Of a stretch of 64,000 nt of DNA, positions 41,939 through 53,000 are shown piece after piece. Both the position numbers and the translations under genes were made by a program. The notes below the pieces were generated by a model. The model did no database searches, was not told the origin of the DNA, and saw only the letters and a program-made list of their open reading frames with translations. Within the stretch, counting starts at the first letter, position 1. Each line of letters opens with the position of its first letter. Origin of the DNA: Entoloma clypeatum (taxonomy: Eukaryota; Basidiomycota; Agaricomycetes; Agaricales; Entolomataceae); assembly GCA_963565915.1 (NCBI GenBank), contig OY751489.1:2356001-2420000 (forward strand), given 5' to 3'.

Positions 41939-42690
41939 ATGGATTACGTGGACCTCCCCGTGCTCGTCCTTTATGACGGCTTTCTCGCCGACCACGACCT
42001 TGACAAACCAGCCCTCGATATCCCGAGCAAGGCAGATGGTCGGATCAGGTATCGCATCAGAACAGTATCGTGTCTGGATGCGCGATGACGCTGAATTTTT
42101 AGCACATATTATGGAATCCAGACCGAGGATGGAAAAGCAGGATATTCTTTCGTTGATGGGCAATACCTGTCACCCATCATAGTCAGCCTCAGAATTCAAC
42201 ACACACAGTCTGATGAATCATACGAGCACCACAAGAAATTCATGGAGCATGCACTTTATTCAAACCAGTAGCCACAGGCATCCTCGGCATGCATCATGTC
42301 AAATTCGATATGGATCCCACTGTTGTTCTGAGCGCTCCAGTGACCGAGATTGTCATCTTTACATCCAAAGACGTTCACTGGCGGCCGTCACTGATGACTT
42401 CTGATCGACTCTCAACACCATCAGGACGGAGCTCACGAAACAAAAATTCTTGCCATTCAGTCATCTGGGGCGAGAGCCAAGAGCACCATGGCACTCTCGT
42501 CCATCTGCTCGGCTGGGATGCTGTTCAGGTATGAGTTCAAGATATCATAGCTAATCAACATTGGCTGAGGCAAACCCAGGCACACCTTGATGTCGTGAAG
42601 AGCGGAGTATTTGCTCAATTCAAGGAATGCCTATCCACCCTCGCGAATGTAGATTCTAAACATATGGATCTTGTTAAGCACTTTAGCTAA
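41939..42690 (+). pseudogene. Dimeric alpha/beta-barrel (ABM-like) protein gene with a frameshift
   Basis: A fungal two-repeat ferredoxin-fold (antibiotic-biosynthesis-monooxygenase-like) protein is recognisable in pieces. Exon 1 (MDYVDLPVLVLYDGFLADHD) splices in phase over an intron at about 42050-42100 to STYYGIQTEDGKAGYSF. This frame continues through SYEHHKKFMEHALY near 42255. The next conserved part, FKPVATGILGMHHVKFDMDP, then a PVTEIVIFTSKDV segment and VHLLGWDAVQ, spliced to AHLDVVKSGVFAQF, lies in a different frame. No GT-AG intron can bridge the change, so a single-base indel near 42250-42265 is implied. Stop is TAA 42688-42690. Either a recent pseudogene or a base-call error. Such proteins are small cytosolic proteins of mostly unknown function. 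Confidence 0.6.
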
Positions 42691-42791
42691 AGGTGTCAGA
42701 GAGTTCTGTACAATATTCAGGCCATCGCTCATGTGTTTAATTAAGCACTGTACCTCGATGTCAGCACCAGCATGGCTTTCCTTCTTCCCCT

Positions 42792-44535
42792 TCAACGTCT
42801 CCAAGAAGGCTGCTTCATTGTTTGGTACACGCAACTTACGAACGGGATTCTGTTCCTAAACAATGGAACCCAGTCCACCTCTATTTGTTCACACCCGTCG
42901 ATGACCAGAGAAAGCAGCACTGAACGTGTTGTTGTGCTTGGTTCAGGATTGAGGCTGTTATCATCATCGTTACTCTGGGTGCGAGCCTTGACGAGCCGCA
43001 CGAGTGGTCCTGTCTTGACATCAGGAGAATGTGACAAATTGAGGTGTGTCAAGGCGGGGCAGAGTAGATCGGTTTTCTCAGATTGAATCTGAGAAGTCGG
43101 AAGAGATGGGACAAGGGCTTCCACAACGTGATTGGCACCTTTCGACAGGGACATCAATTCCAAGGTTGTAAGGCAAGGTGTCTGCTGGATTAAGGCAACA
43201 AGCACGGAGGGTGTGACGGAGCAGTGATTGAGGCTCAGTTGCTGAAGATGTGATGACCGAGGGGCGGCATCTGTCAAGGCGCGGTCCAAAGAGCCGCCTG
43301 CCCCTCGGACATGGAGCACCTCCAGTGCAGGCATAGCAATAACTTCAAGAAGACTGGAAGCCCAGCTCCCTGCAAATTCAATATGATTGAGATTGGGAAG
43401 AAAAAGAGGCGACTCTTGAGTGGAACGCCATTTGAACGTCAACTGTGTATTCATGGCAAACGTCGTGAGGGATGAGTTGGCTTCAAGTGTCGGTAATAAG
43501 TACTCAACATCCGTGCAGCTGCCAACAACCTTCAAATGGGTAAGGTTCTGGAGGTACATGAAGACAATCTTCCATGGAAAGTTAGTTCGGGAACACTCGA
43601 GCGAGCGCAAGCTCGAAGCTTGAAGAAGAGGGTACAGCGAAGGACTCGGAGAGACATCATGAAGATTGTCAATCACAAGTTCCTCCAGTTGGGCAAAGAT
43701 ATTTTGATCAGAGGATGTAGATCTTTCGAGGTATTTAGCCACATCCCACGACTCCACTCTACAAACGCGCAGGTTATGCCAAGGGATGGCTTCCAAGTCC
43801 TTAAACGGCCAATCGAGATGACGTACAGCGCCTTCTGTGATATGAAGCTCCCGAATCTTGTCGTTGGAATGTTTAAGCCAGAGGCGTAGTTTTTGAATGG
43901 GTGCACGTTGAGTTAGGACAAGCTTCTCCCAAAGACTTGGCGTGTGGAATATGATATCGCGCCACTGGCGGCAGATATGCAACACGGTTAACAAATATGC
44001 CGAATTACGGCCAACAAACAAGTGGAAGACCTCGCCCAATAGCTCCACAGGCAGTTTCCCGATGTAATTCTGTGCAAGTGGTTTGTATTCCTGGTTTGAT
44101 TTCGGCGCCCGCAGCGCTTCCTGTCTTAGCTGTTCGATTTCAACGCGTCTCTTTGTGTTGTGGGGCTTGATTCTGCAAAGTGCCATGTTCGCCATTTGTA
44201 GAGACGCGTCAAATTTGCGCGCCAGGAGGAACAGTCGTGCAGCGCGCGCATAGCCATGCCATTGGTCCGGAGCCAGAGTGATGACGGTTTTTGCATCAAG
44301 GAGGGCGTCTTTCTGCCTTTCTAGCCTCTCATATGCGGCAGCCCTGGAATCATAGACGATGTATTGTTTTTCACCGCCTTGTTCCTTTGTAGCCTTTAAC
44401 GAAGATTACTCATATTACAGGAAACGGCGGTGAAGAATAGCTTACCTGGGTAAAATATGCAAGAGCATCGTCGAAACGGGCGGCCTGGAAGCTGGAGATA
44501 CCAAGATTGAATGTTTTTTTCCAGGACGTCGACAT
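42792..44535 (-). CDS. TPR/F-box/LRR protein, Dia2/Pof3-like
   Basis: ATG 44535 opens MSTSWKKTFNLGISSFQAAR, the first of about three TPR units (ARFDDALAYFTQ, then YIVYDSRAAAYERLERQKDA, then WHGYARAARLFLLARKFDAS). The F-box follows (YIGKLPVELLGEVFHLFVG, then ICRQWRDIIFHTPSLWEKL), then leucine-rich units such as LRSLECSRTNFPW and LTHLNLSHSPDVKTG to the stop at 42792. TPR-F-box-LRR is the layout of Schizosaccharomyces Pof3 and yeast Dia2, SCF subunits acting in replication-fork and genome stability. Orthology is suggested by architecture only. About 565 residues, with one intron near the N terminus. It shares a 117-bp promoter with CDC37. Confidence 0.87.
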
Positions 44536-44570
44536 GGTTGGTGGCGTTGAGTGTTTATGTACATGCAGCC

Positions 44571-44583
44571 TTCGAGAAAATTC
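44571..44583. promoter_or_regulatory. Heat-shock element between the TPR/F-box gene and CDC37
   Basis: TTCGAGAAAATTC contains three perfect, contiguous, alternating nTTCn/nGAAn pentamers, the minimal canonical binding site of heat-shock factor; the next five bases (CGAAG in the correct register) also carry a partial match. It lies 69 bp upstream of the CDC37 ATG and 36 bp upstream of the divergent gene's ATG. CDC37 encodes an Hsp90 cochaperone, which makes HSF control plausible; the F-box gene may be co-regulated. Confidence 0.7.
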
Positions 44584-44652
44584 GAAGACCTGCCAATTAT
44601 ACTTTCTTCGCGCTGCTTTCTTATTTAATCAATCATCCATTGCGCAACTATC

Positions 44653-46342
44653 ATGCCGCTGAACTACTCAAAGTGGGACCAGCTTGAAGTACGCCCGACC
44701 ATCGTTTTCGTGTGATCTCTCTTGATCAGTCCCAGCTTTCAGACGATTCCGATATCGAGGGTCATCCCAATGTCGATAAACGTTCTTTGATCAGGCAAGT
44801 AACATGTTTCCTGCATCAAGTTCACTCTGATTCTCGATCCTAGATGGAAACAGCGCGATATCCATGAGAAACGCGAGCTCCGGAAACATACCATAGCGAA
44901 GCTAAAGGCTCAAATCGCCTGCAATAATCTTCTTCTACCAAGGATCACAGATATAGCTTTTGCTCTCACAGACGAAACTCAATCCACGCCGCGTACTGTG
45001 TATTTCAACTCGCTTGTCGAGCAGCTGGAAAAGAACCCCTCGCGAGACTGCCCACCCACAAACGACCCGTCGAAGCCTGAGCAGACGTATGATGGAATGA
45101 TCCTATCTTTACTGAGGCAAGTCGCAGAGGAGGCAAGGAAGAAGGTGAAAGAATCTGGTGTGTTAGACTCAGAGAAAGAGGCGAAACTGGCCAAGTTACT
45201 CGCGAGCGGCGTAGCAGAACATGCCAAGAAGTTGAAGGAGACGATTGATAAGGATGCTCGAAGCTTGGTTGTCGAGGAGAAGGAACAAAATAAGCACATT
45301 ACCAGTGAGGATATGCATGACGGTTTCTCAAGCAAGGTAGGCTGGAATCTTATTTCGGCCAGTCACTGCTGAGGTTATCCGCAGTATGTCCCCAAAGCAG
45401 AGCCGCCGCCGCCGCCGCCTCTCACCACAAAGAAGACGACAGCCACGAAATACGAACTTTTAAACCCGAACTCAGCATCTCCATCCACGCCTTCTCTTTC
45501 AGGGGCTGTCGATCATGACGACGAGGAGGACGACGAGGAGGAAGGTCTTCCTGAACTTACCCCTTCTTTAGAAGCATTTTCGAAGTTCCCTGTGAGGGCA
45601 TACGAAAAATCATTCCAGTTTATCCAGACCCATAATGATGTCTTCGTGCCCGGCGCAGCAGATGCCCTTCTCGTCGCGGCGTTCCGTGCTCAAAGTTCTG
45701 GAAAACCCAAGCATGCCAAACAATGTGTACACCAGTCCTTATTGTTACAATATTGCGAGAAACTGGGCAAGGACGGCGTCAGTGTCTTTTTCCGGAAGTA
45801 CGCAACTTCCAATTCTCATTGTCGAAAACCCCCCTCATGTTCGACATAGGATGATTGCTGCTGACACTCGTGCTGAATCTGTCTTCGTCAACGATATGGA
45901 GAACACCTACAAACACCTTGTTGAACGTGTCAGAGTCTCTCAAGAAGAAGAATCGAATGGAAAAGAGCAGATACAACTTGTTCCCGAGAATCCGAACCAA
46001 ACCATTTCCTTCAATGTCCCCGATGGTCCTCCCCCCGAAAATCTGGTATTGGAAGGCCCTGGGACGGAGGATATGGACGTCAATGAAGTCAGGAAAGCTT
46101 TGCAGTTTAGGTGGGATGTGTTCGAGGCGTTCCCAAAAGAATTGCAAGAAGCCCTCAAGACTGGCGAGTTGGATGCAGTCAACAAGGTGCTTGGCGATAT
46201 GGAGGTGCCATTCGCCGAGTCGGTTGTGCAGCAACTCGATATGGGTGGTATTCTGAGCTTCGCAGAAGGCGGAATTCGTGATGAGACGCCAGCTGGGAAA
46301 GCTGCTGCCGCCAGTAGTTCAGGTGGTACGGAGGGGGGTTAA
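44653..46342 (+). CDS. CDC37: Hsp90 cochaperone Cdc37
   Basis: Recruits protein kinases to Hsp90 in the cytosol. ATG 44653 gives MPLNYSKWDQLELSDDSDIE, the conserved N terminus (family: xVDYSKWD-xIxxSDDE) with the CK2-site serine in SDDSD. HPNVDKRSLIRWKQRDIHEK and the coiled coil that follows complete the kinase-binding domain. A middle domain (PVRAYEKSFQFIQTHNDVFV, then a SLLLQYCEKLGKDGVSVFFRK segment) contacts Hsp90. The C-terminal domain includes EVRKALQFRWDVFEAFPKEL and a FAESVVQQLDMGGILSF segment. An acidic run DDEEDDEEE near 45520 and a Pro run at 45400-45420 lie in the linker. About 490 residues; four or so introns. The promoter carries a heat-shock element. Confidence 0.94.
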
Positions 46343-48333
46343 GTTGCGCTTGTATTTGAGACGAAATTGTACATCGAGTGTCTTATTGTGCTCAGTGATG
46401 AGCAAGTTTTTGTACTTCGTCAGGAGGGTGAAGTATCATATTCTCATCAAGTAATGCCTCTCCCTCCCAAGTCTCTCTAGCTCTCGCGACTTGGTATAAT
46501 ACCCCCTCGTGTGCACTGCCTCCCTGAGCAGTTAGATAATTTCGCTTTTCCGAACAATACTCGCGCGTACTGGACGCGTTGTAAAAATTTTAAGGCCATG
46601 AGTCGACTTCTTTGATGCCTCAGCCATTCACTCACCCCCCCCGGGAACCCATAATTGTCGTCTAACTGGCGATATTCTGTAACGAAAATGTTCAGGAATG
46701 CAATCTGAAACATGATGACTTCATGAACGTCTGGGTCAGTCGATATTCACAGACACCCCGTTCCACCACCTCAGCGCGGGAAGATCCTCAGCGCGGGAAG
46801 ATCCCTGAGGGCCCAGCGCACGTTGTATACGATGGCTTCCTCGAGGAAACGGACCATTGAGCGTGTCATAAGTAATGGGGGCTTCAGTGATCAGAACGAT
46901 CAGCTCTCCGATATCGGGCATCTCAGCCTTGATACGGGATGCTAGAACTTGCACCAACTGTTGGAGACGGTCCGTCGCGTCTGCAAGGATGGCTGGGGCG
47001 GCGAGAGAGGCAAGGGAGGAGGTGGAAGAAGTGGCGATACGAGACCGCGGCCTTTTCGAACGCATACAGGAGAGTGACAGCCTGGGGACTCCTTACATGC
47101 GTCACAAGGACGTCGTCGCAGGACTTCATGAGAAGAACGACGATGTTGGGGCTGCCACATCCAGCGCTTCTGTTTCCCGCTCCATCAGCTTCGTGTGGAT
47201 CTTGGTCCAGGGTCGATAAGCGTGCCAAAACTTCCCCCACGAACCCGCTCAAAATGAATGTAAGGGGCAAGGATTAATGGAACTCCGGTTTTTGCATACT
47301 CATCTTGGCTCCCTGATTACTGAGCCAGTCGATAGAGTGCGGCAATTGGGGTCAAGTGCAACTCCGATGCAGTGGACTGAGTCCTTGAGAGGGACGCAGG
47401 AAAAAAGAGACGCTCTCGCTGCAAAAATACATGCACATAAGTGACGAGGTCGCGGAATCTTGGATACGCGTAGAGTGATTAGAGGGTAAGTATGTTGATA
47501 ACGGCGCCAAAGAAGGCCAGAGGACGAAGTTAGATGTCCCGAATCACTTGCGAACAATAGTGAGATGGTGGAAAGGAGGGTGAACCGTGAGGGCAGTTCG
47601 TACATTGCAATTTAGATACCAAGTTGGACGTGGAGTCAAGGTATTCGAATCTGTGCAGTCGTTCTGCTTCCGAAACTTTCTTCCTGGCGTAGACGGCCCC
47701 GTTTCCTGGTAGTTCGTATTGTGCAATGGCGATCCCTTACGAAGCGCTCGAACTCCACGGCCGTTCCAGATCCCACTATTTTGACCGTAATGAACACGGA
47801 AACACGTCTTGCAGAAAATCCCTATTTGAGAGAGGGATTTGGCCAAATGACCTTCGCTTGCGTACTCGACAATCAGGTAGTTGCCGATATCGACGGTGCA
47901 CTGGACCTGACTTTCGGAGAAATCAAAGGATACGTTGAATACAATTTTCAGTGCCCATTATAATTATATGTAACGAGAGCGATGCCCACGCAGTTCCTCG
48001 GAAGTTCGAGCAGAGACAAGTCTTTCCAGGGCCCGCTAGGTGGGGGTGAGGATGAGGCAGGACCGGCGAATGTCAGCATCGTCAGTGAAATCAGCGACAC
48101 CGGTGTATGGAGATTCCACGAGTCCGGCCAAGTCGTGGTGAAGGCGAGGGATAAGAGAGCGGCCATCTTGCAGTGGGTGGTTCAACAAGTTGCTGTCGGT
48201 TGAGAGCTTTGGGTGGCTTCCCAGTGGATTCTCAAAGTACGGTGCTTGAGCACAGGGGCAAGCGTTGGGCACACTGTATGATTCGATGTCTTCAAAGTGA
48301 TGTCTAAATCCGGTTCTGATATCTCAAGCCATC
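46343..48333. other. Unresolved 2-kb region, likely unidentified gene or gene remnants on the minus strand
   Basis: No recognisable protein spans this region, but several minus-strand pieces read like real exons. Around 47600-47700 reads ARKKVSEAERLHRFEYLDST; around 47735-47800 reads VKIVGSGTAVEFERFV; around 47870-47930 reads TVDIGNYLIVEYASEG. At 46736-47010 it reads DRLQQLVQVLASRIKAEMPD, then a GELIVLITEAPITYDTL segment. A good donor/acceptor pair (GTAAGG to TTGCAG, about 47097 down to 46987) fits between two of them. Competing plus-strand frames (47721-47963 and 47982-48203) are less convincing. Without comparison I cannot say whether this is one intact gene, two genes or decayed copies. 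Confidence 0.35.
46771..46804. repeat. Perfect tandem duplication of 17 bp
   Basis: TCAGCGCGGGAAGATCC occurs twice back to back (46771-46787 and 46788-46804). 17 bp is not a multiple of three, so within a coding exon it shifts the frame; it lies near the 3' end of a possible minus-strand exon. Confidence 0.9.
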
Positions 48334-49929
48334 ATGCCAGACGACATCTCCCTTTTTGATATTTCATGCAGAATACTTGTCTTATCTTCGTCCATTTCCC
48401 AAGCAACTTCATTCATCAGTCGTGCGTATACAATCTCTTTTTGAGCGGAAGCTCAGCATTCATATCTGATACCAGGTGTTCAGAACTGTAATGGCGCTCA
48501 GTCCAGTCCTAAACTTACAGGGCCCTTGGAAGACACTATCGCACCTGACGCTCGAGAGCCTTCATCAGATTACGCCAAAGTTCCGTGGACGATCGTGAAT
48601 AGATACTATTCTGCAGCTGTCCACTTTGCTGTGCATAAAATTCATGGTTTGAGTCCACATCAACTGGAGAATGTACCGGCCTTGATATTTGTATGGGCTC
48701 AAGGAGAGGTCTGTCAGTTCTTTCAAATTCGATCGTAAATGATTTGTTCTCGTAACGCTAAGGATGACCTCAGTCCTACAAACATCATATCGAGCGCATC
48801 TCTCAAGATCTGATAGGACGTGAGCCGGAAGTTTGTCTTGCCGCGAGAGTCCCACCAGACCCAACCATCACTTATGAAAGTGAGGGCCGATTGGAAGATG
48901 AGACTGAAATTGACGCTTTCCTCTCTTCACATGGATTTGAGTACGTCCATGTGGTTGACGACTCATCGCCCGGAGGGATCAAGGAGCAGGAAAATGACGC
49001 TTTCCCAGAAGGTGCAAAGGCTTGCGGCTGCATTGGCATTGAAGAGCTATTCCTCACAAAGTTATTCAGGTATTCCTGGTCTTCCGCGCGTGTTGGATGC
49101 TCTCAGTACGATCATGTGGCCATCTATGCAGGCTATGGCAAAGGGGACATCCAGAACGACTGACCGACAACGAGAGCACGCGCTGTTGGACTGGGCACAA
49201 AGTTCTCAGGATAGCGACATGACTGTTGAGAATGAAAGCCAGCTGTTGGAGCGAACGACGACGATGAGGCGGGAAATGCGAGAGCTCTCACATTGGCTTG
49301 AAAAAAACGAGTACTCACTCGAGGACCCTTGGAAGCCGGCTTCTTCAGCCACCATGTCGGCTTCGCCCCTGGAGGCGGATTTTCCACAGTTGATCTCTGA
49401 GACGGGTGGCGAAGTCATACCTGGCTTTGACGACAACTTTACAGTTTTTGTTTCAGCTCCTCCTGTGAACTTCCTCGAGTCTTCGGGTCAGTCGACCCCG
49501 GACGCAAACATAAACAGTACAGCAGGCTTGGCCCTACCCGACCTTTATCGATCGCTTGGCTCGGATTTTGGAAGCGACGATGGAATAGAAGATGACGAGG
49601 GCCTCCCAACCCAAGAAGAGATTCTTGCAACTTCAAGGCGAATCTTTGGAGAGAGCAAGGTTGCAGGAATTGAGTTACAGACAGCAGGCGTTGAAGAGAC
49701 AATGAGCTCATTAGACGGGCCAAAGTTCTCCACGACGGCTGGTCCTGGTCCATCGTGCAGCGTGGAAGGGAAGGAAAGCTACGGAATGGCTCGTTTTGAC
49801 CTGTCGAAAGTGCTCGGGGCGCTCCAGGAGATGAAGGCGGAGATTGGGATGATGGACGACGAGGAGGAGAGAAGGAAGGCTGCGGCAAAGGTCGCACTCG
49901 GGTTGGTTTATGGGCTGGAGAGCGAGTGA
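48334..49929 (+). CDS. Alpha/gamma-adaptin-binding protein p34 (AAGAB/Irc6-like)
   Basis: Chaperone-like protein that assembles clathrin adaptor complexes AP-1 and AP-2; AAGAB in animals and Irc6 in yeast. The first exon reads MPDDISLFDISCRILVLSSS, a Rab-like strand with a SQATSFISRV continuation, then SSPKLTGPLEDTIAPDARE, the pseudo-GTPase core. Later come DDSSPGGIKEQENDAFPEGA and CGCIGIEELFLTGIPGLPRVLDALSTIMWP, the C-terminal part of the p34 pseudo-GTPase domain. The C-terminal half is disordered and acidic, ending with a helix, DLSKVLGALQEMKAEIGMMD, then EERRKAAAKVALGLVYGLESE, which is the conserved AAGAB C-terminal helix that binds adaptin. About 470 residues; three introns. Start 48334 is supported by the strand immediately following. 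Confidence 0.84.
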
Positions 49930-50075
49930 TCGACAGATGATACATTTGACAAAAAGTGCCAAGTTTTACATACTACATACTGTGTAAGATATTTGATTTC
50001 AACAGTCCAAATTCTTTTTTCTCGATGCCCATCCATTCATAGAGAACGACTGATCATCCTTTCATAGAAGGCGAC

Positions 50076-53000
50076 ATGCCCCTCGGTGGAACGCCCCCCA
50101 ACGCCGCTCGTCCGGTGTGGCACAAGAATGTCTCCATGGACGCTATCTCATCCAGCGTCCCCACATCCGCACCACTTTTGAGGAAGCGTCACTCAGCGTA
50201 TGTCCTGCCGTCAGCGCAGGATCGCTCCGTTGCCGCAGCTCCTGGTAACCCCCCACAGCGACCTCTCCAGAACCCTACTCACCCAGGCTTTACCCTGCAC
50301 CCTTCTCACATTCACCAGAAATCAAAAGTCAGGAGCCGCCCTTCCACCGCAAACAGTCGGTTTGAACGCCTCACTCTCTCCGACTTGTCAGCTGACGAAA
50401 ACCCAACGACTCCTATGAGCGGGAGCGGGAGCAGTTCCCCAGCTTCGATGCGCCCTCGCCCATCCTTGTCAACGGGTTCTGTAGCGGATGTCACTCCTTG
50501 GGACTTGTATCCCCCACCGGGTCGCTCTTCTATGGTGACGGGTCGCGTTGAGGAAGTCACGCCATGGGAACTCCATCCAATTCCAGATGCCATACCAACA
50601 CGCTCGACTCTTGCAACTGGCCCAACGGAAGAGGTCACGCCATGGGACCTTTTTCCATCCCCGACATTGAGTAGTAATTTGCCCAGCTCTTCCCCCATTA
50701 GCCAAAAGGCTTCGCGCTCATCCGTAAGTGAATCTTGTCATTGGTTTGACACAAGTTGCCGTACTTGGCCGGTTGTCATCATATGAAATATACGATCGAG
50801 TGCGGAGAGATCTGGGGTTGTTCTGCGGAGGTTCATCCATCTTGCTCTGACATGCTGTCTAACGACCGTTATTTTTTCCAGCCTCGCATCTCAACGTCGT
50901 CGACCAGTCAAGGAAAGACACTGTCCGATTTGACTCACATACGCAGACGCAGGAGTACCAGCGCGAAAGTGGCCAAGACACACCCAAACACCAGTTCGGG
51001 CCCTTCACATGAAGGAATCTGGCCAGCGTCCGGGAACACACAGAGACATGTCCGATCCCCTTTCAATAAACGACTCACACTCCAATTCACTAAATCCGCA
51101 CCATCCACACCAAGAAATGCGAACGCATCTTCGCGTCCTGGCGTGCCGCCTCTTTCGACGTTACCACCACCACGAATCACACGTGCACAATCAGCTGGGT
51201 CGCCTGTGAGTGTAATGGACCAGAAGTTTTCCACTGCAGATCGCACAATTCTCGAAGAATTAAAACGTACTATCCAAGCTCGTGCTTCCCAATTCACGAT
51301 GAAAGGCGCAGAAGCGAGTGCTGGCCCCGGCTTTGAGCGCCGGGGGAGGAAGCATCATGCCTATCCACGAGAAGAGGTCCCTTATCCAAGGAATTTCGAG
51401 CGGGAGGTTCTAGATCTGTGAGTATTCCTCTTCTCCGTTGGGAGAGATGACGGGGGAAGAAATTATCTATCATCTTGATCCGCCGTCTCGGTCCCGGATG
51501 TGTCTAATCCATTCATCAATCCTGGATACCCTCACCCCACACTGTCTTCCCACGTGGCACTGATTTGGTGGCGTAGGGACATCTGGGAAACCGCCCTTCT
51601 GCAGGATACTTGTGAAAGCCCCACTTGGCATGTGTTTGAGGTGCCGCCAACGAAAGTGTAATTACTTGATTTCTCAACCCACCGTTGCGCCATAGACTGA
51701 TGTCCCATTCAAGGCTAGATCTAGGATGTGGTAAGCTCTATTGCCTTTTGTTGCTTTCATAAATATATTCCCCGCAGGTACCGGCATATGGACCTTGAAC
51801 TCCGCTAGAACCTGGAAGGTATGTCGTGCGCCTCTGTCTAAAATATGAATTACTCAAACAATCCCAGAACACCGAATTTGTTGGTACGCCTGCCTTTCGC
51901 GCCATGAGTATCAGTGCAAGCTCACCATCTTCTGACACAAAGGCTTGGACATCGCACCTTTGCAGCCTGATCTGCAACATGTTGGTTCCTCAGACCTTGC
52001 ATCAAGAATCACATGGGTTCATGCAAACTTGTGCGTCTGTCAATTTGGTGTGGAATCATCGTTTGCATGATCGTTGTCAGCTTGGGCGGTCTCCCGTTTC
52101 CCGATGAGGAGTTTGACTTTGTGTAAGTCTACTCTCGATTCCCAATTTTCAATCACTTATAGTCCAGCTGCCATTCCAAGGCATATCAAGCGCATTGCGC
52201 TCGGTGTCCCAGAAGACAAAGTACGCGCTATCTATGCAATTCAATCAAAGAAGTGAGCTAACACCTATCAGTGGGATTTTCTTTTCGAAGAAATCACCAG
52301 GATCATGAAACCTGGAGCTGCATTCGAAGTATCTCCACTGCCGCTCTTCTGTAGTTTGCCCTTTTATTTACGATTTTCGCGTAGATGTTCGAAGAAGATC
52401 TATTCTTCCCCGGGAAATTGATGGACAATGATAGCGGTTCTTCTTCTTCTTCTTCTTCTGATGATGATGACACCGAGCAATCGCCATGCCTCGACCATCA
52501 CGAAGGCGCCGCACATTTGTCTGCTTTTAGTGGATCCCACGAACAGCTATCTGCCATGCCTCAGGAAGCGATTGTCATAAGCAAGAAAAATGAAGACGAA
52601 GCCCAAGATCTCCTGTCACAAGTTATCGTAGATTATGATGTTCCGGAGCAAGATCAGAAAGTTAATGATTGGGTGGACAACCATACCCTCCGACCCAGTT
52701 CCCCCCGACCCCAACTCCATGTTGAAGCACTCACCGACAGTCACAACGCGTCGAGTATGTCATCGGTAGTCCGTCCAGATGCCACTTCTCTGGATGCTCG
52801 TGGAGAGATAGTACTCCCGCCCATCGTGCCATCCAGAAGTCGGGAATATTCGGTGACAGGCTCTGAGCATGCCCACACACCAGATTCTGTAACGTGGCAG
52901 GAAGATTTGCGTGGTGTAGTTGAAGCACATAATCCGGCCCTGCTGAGCCCAAAATACTCGCCGCTCTTGCTGAGGACCATTCCGAAACCCCCAGCAAACC

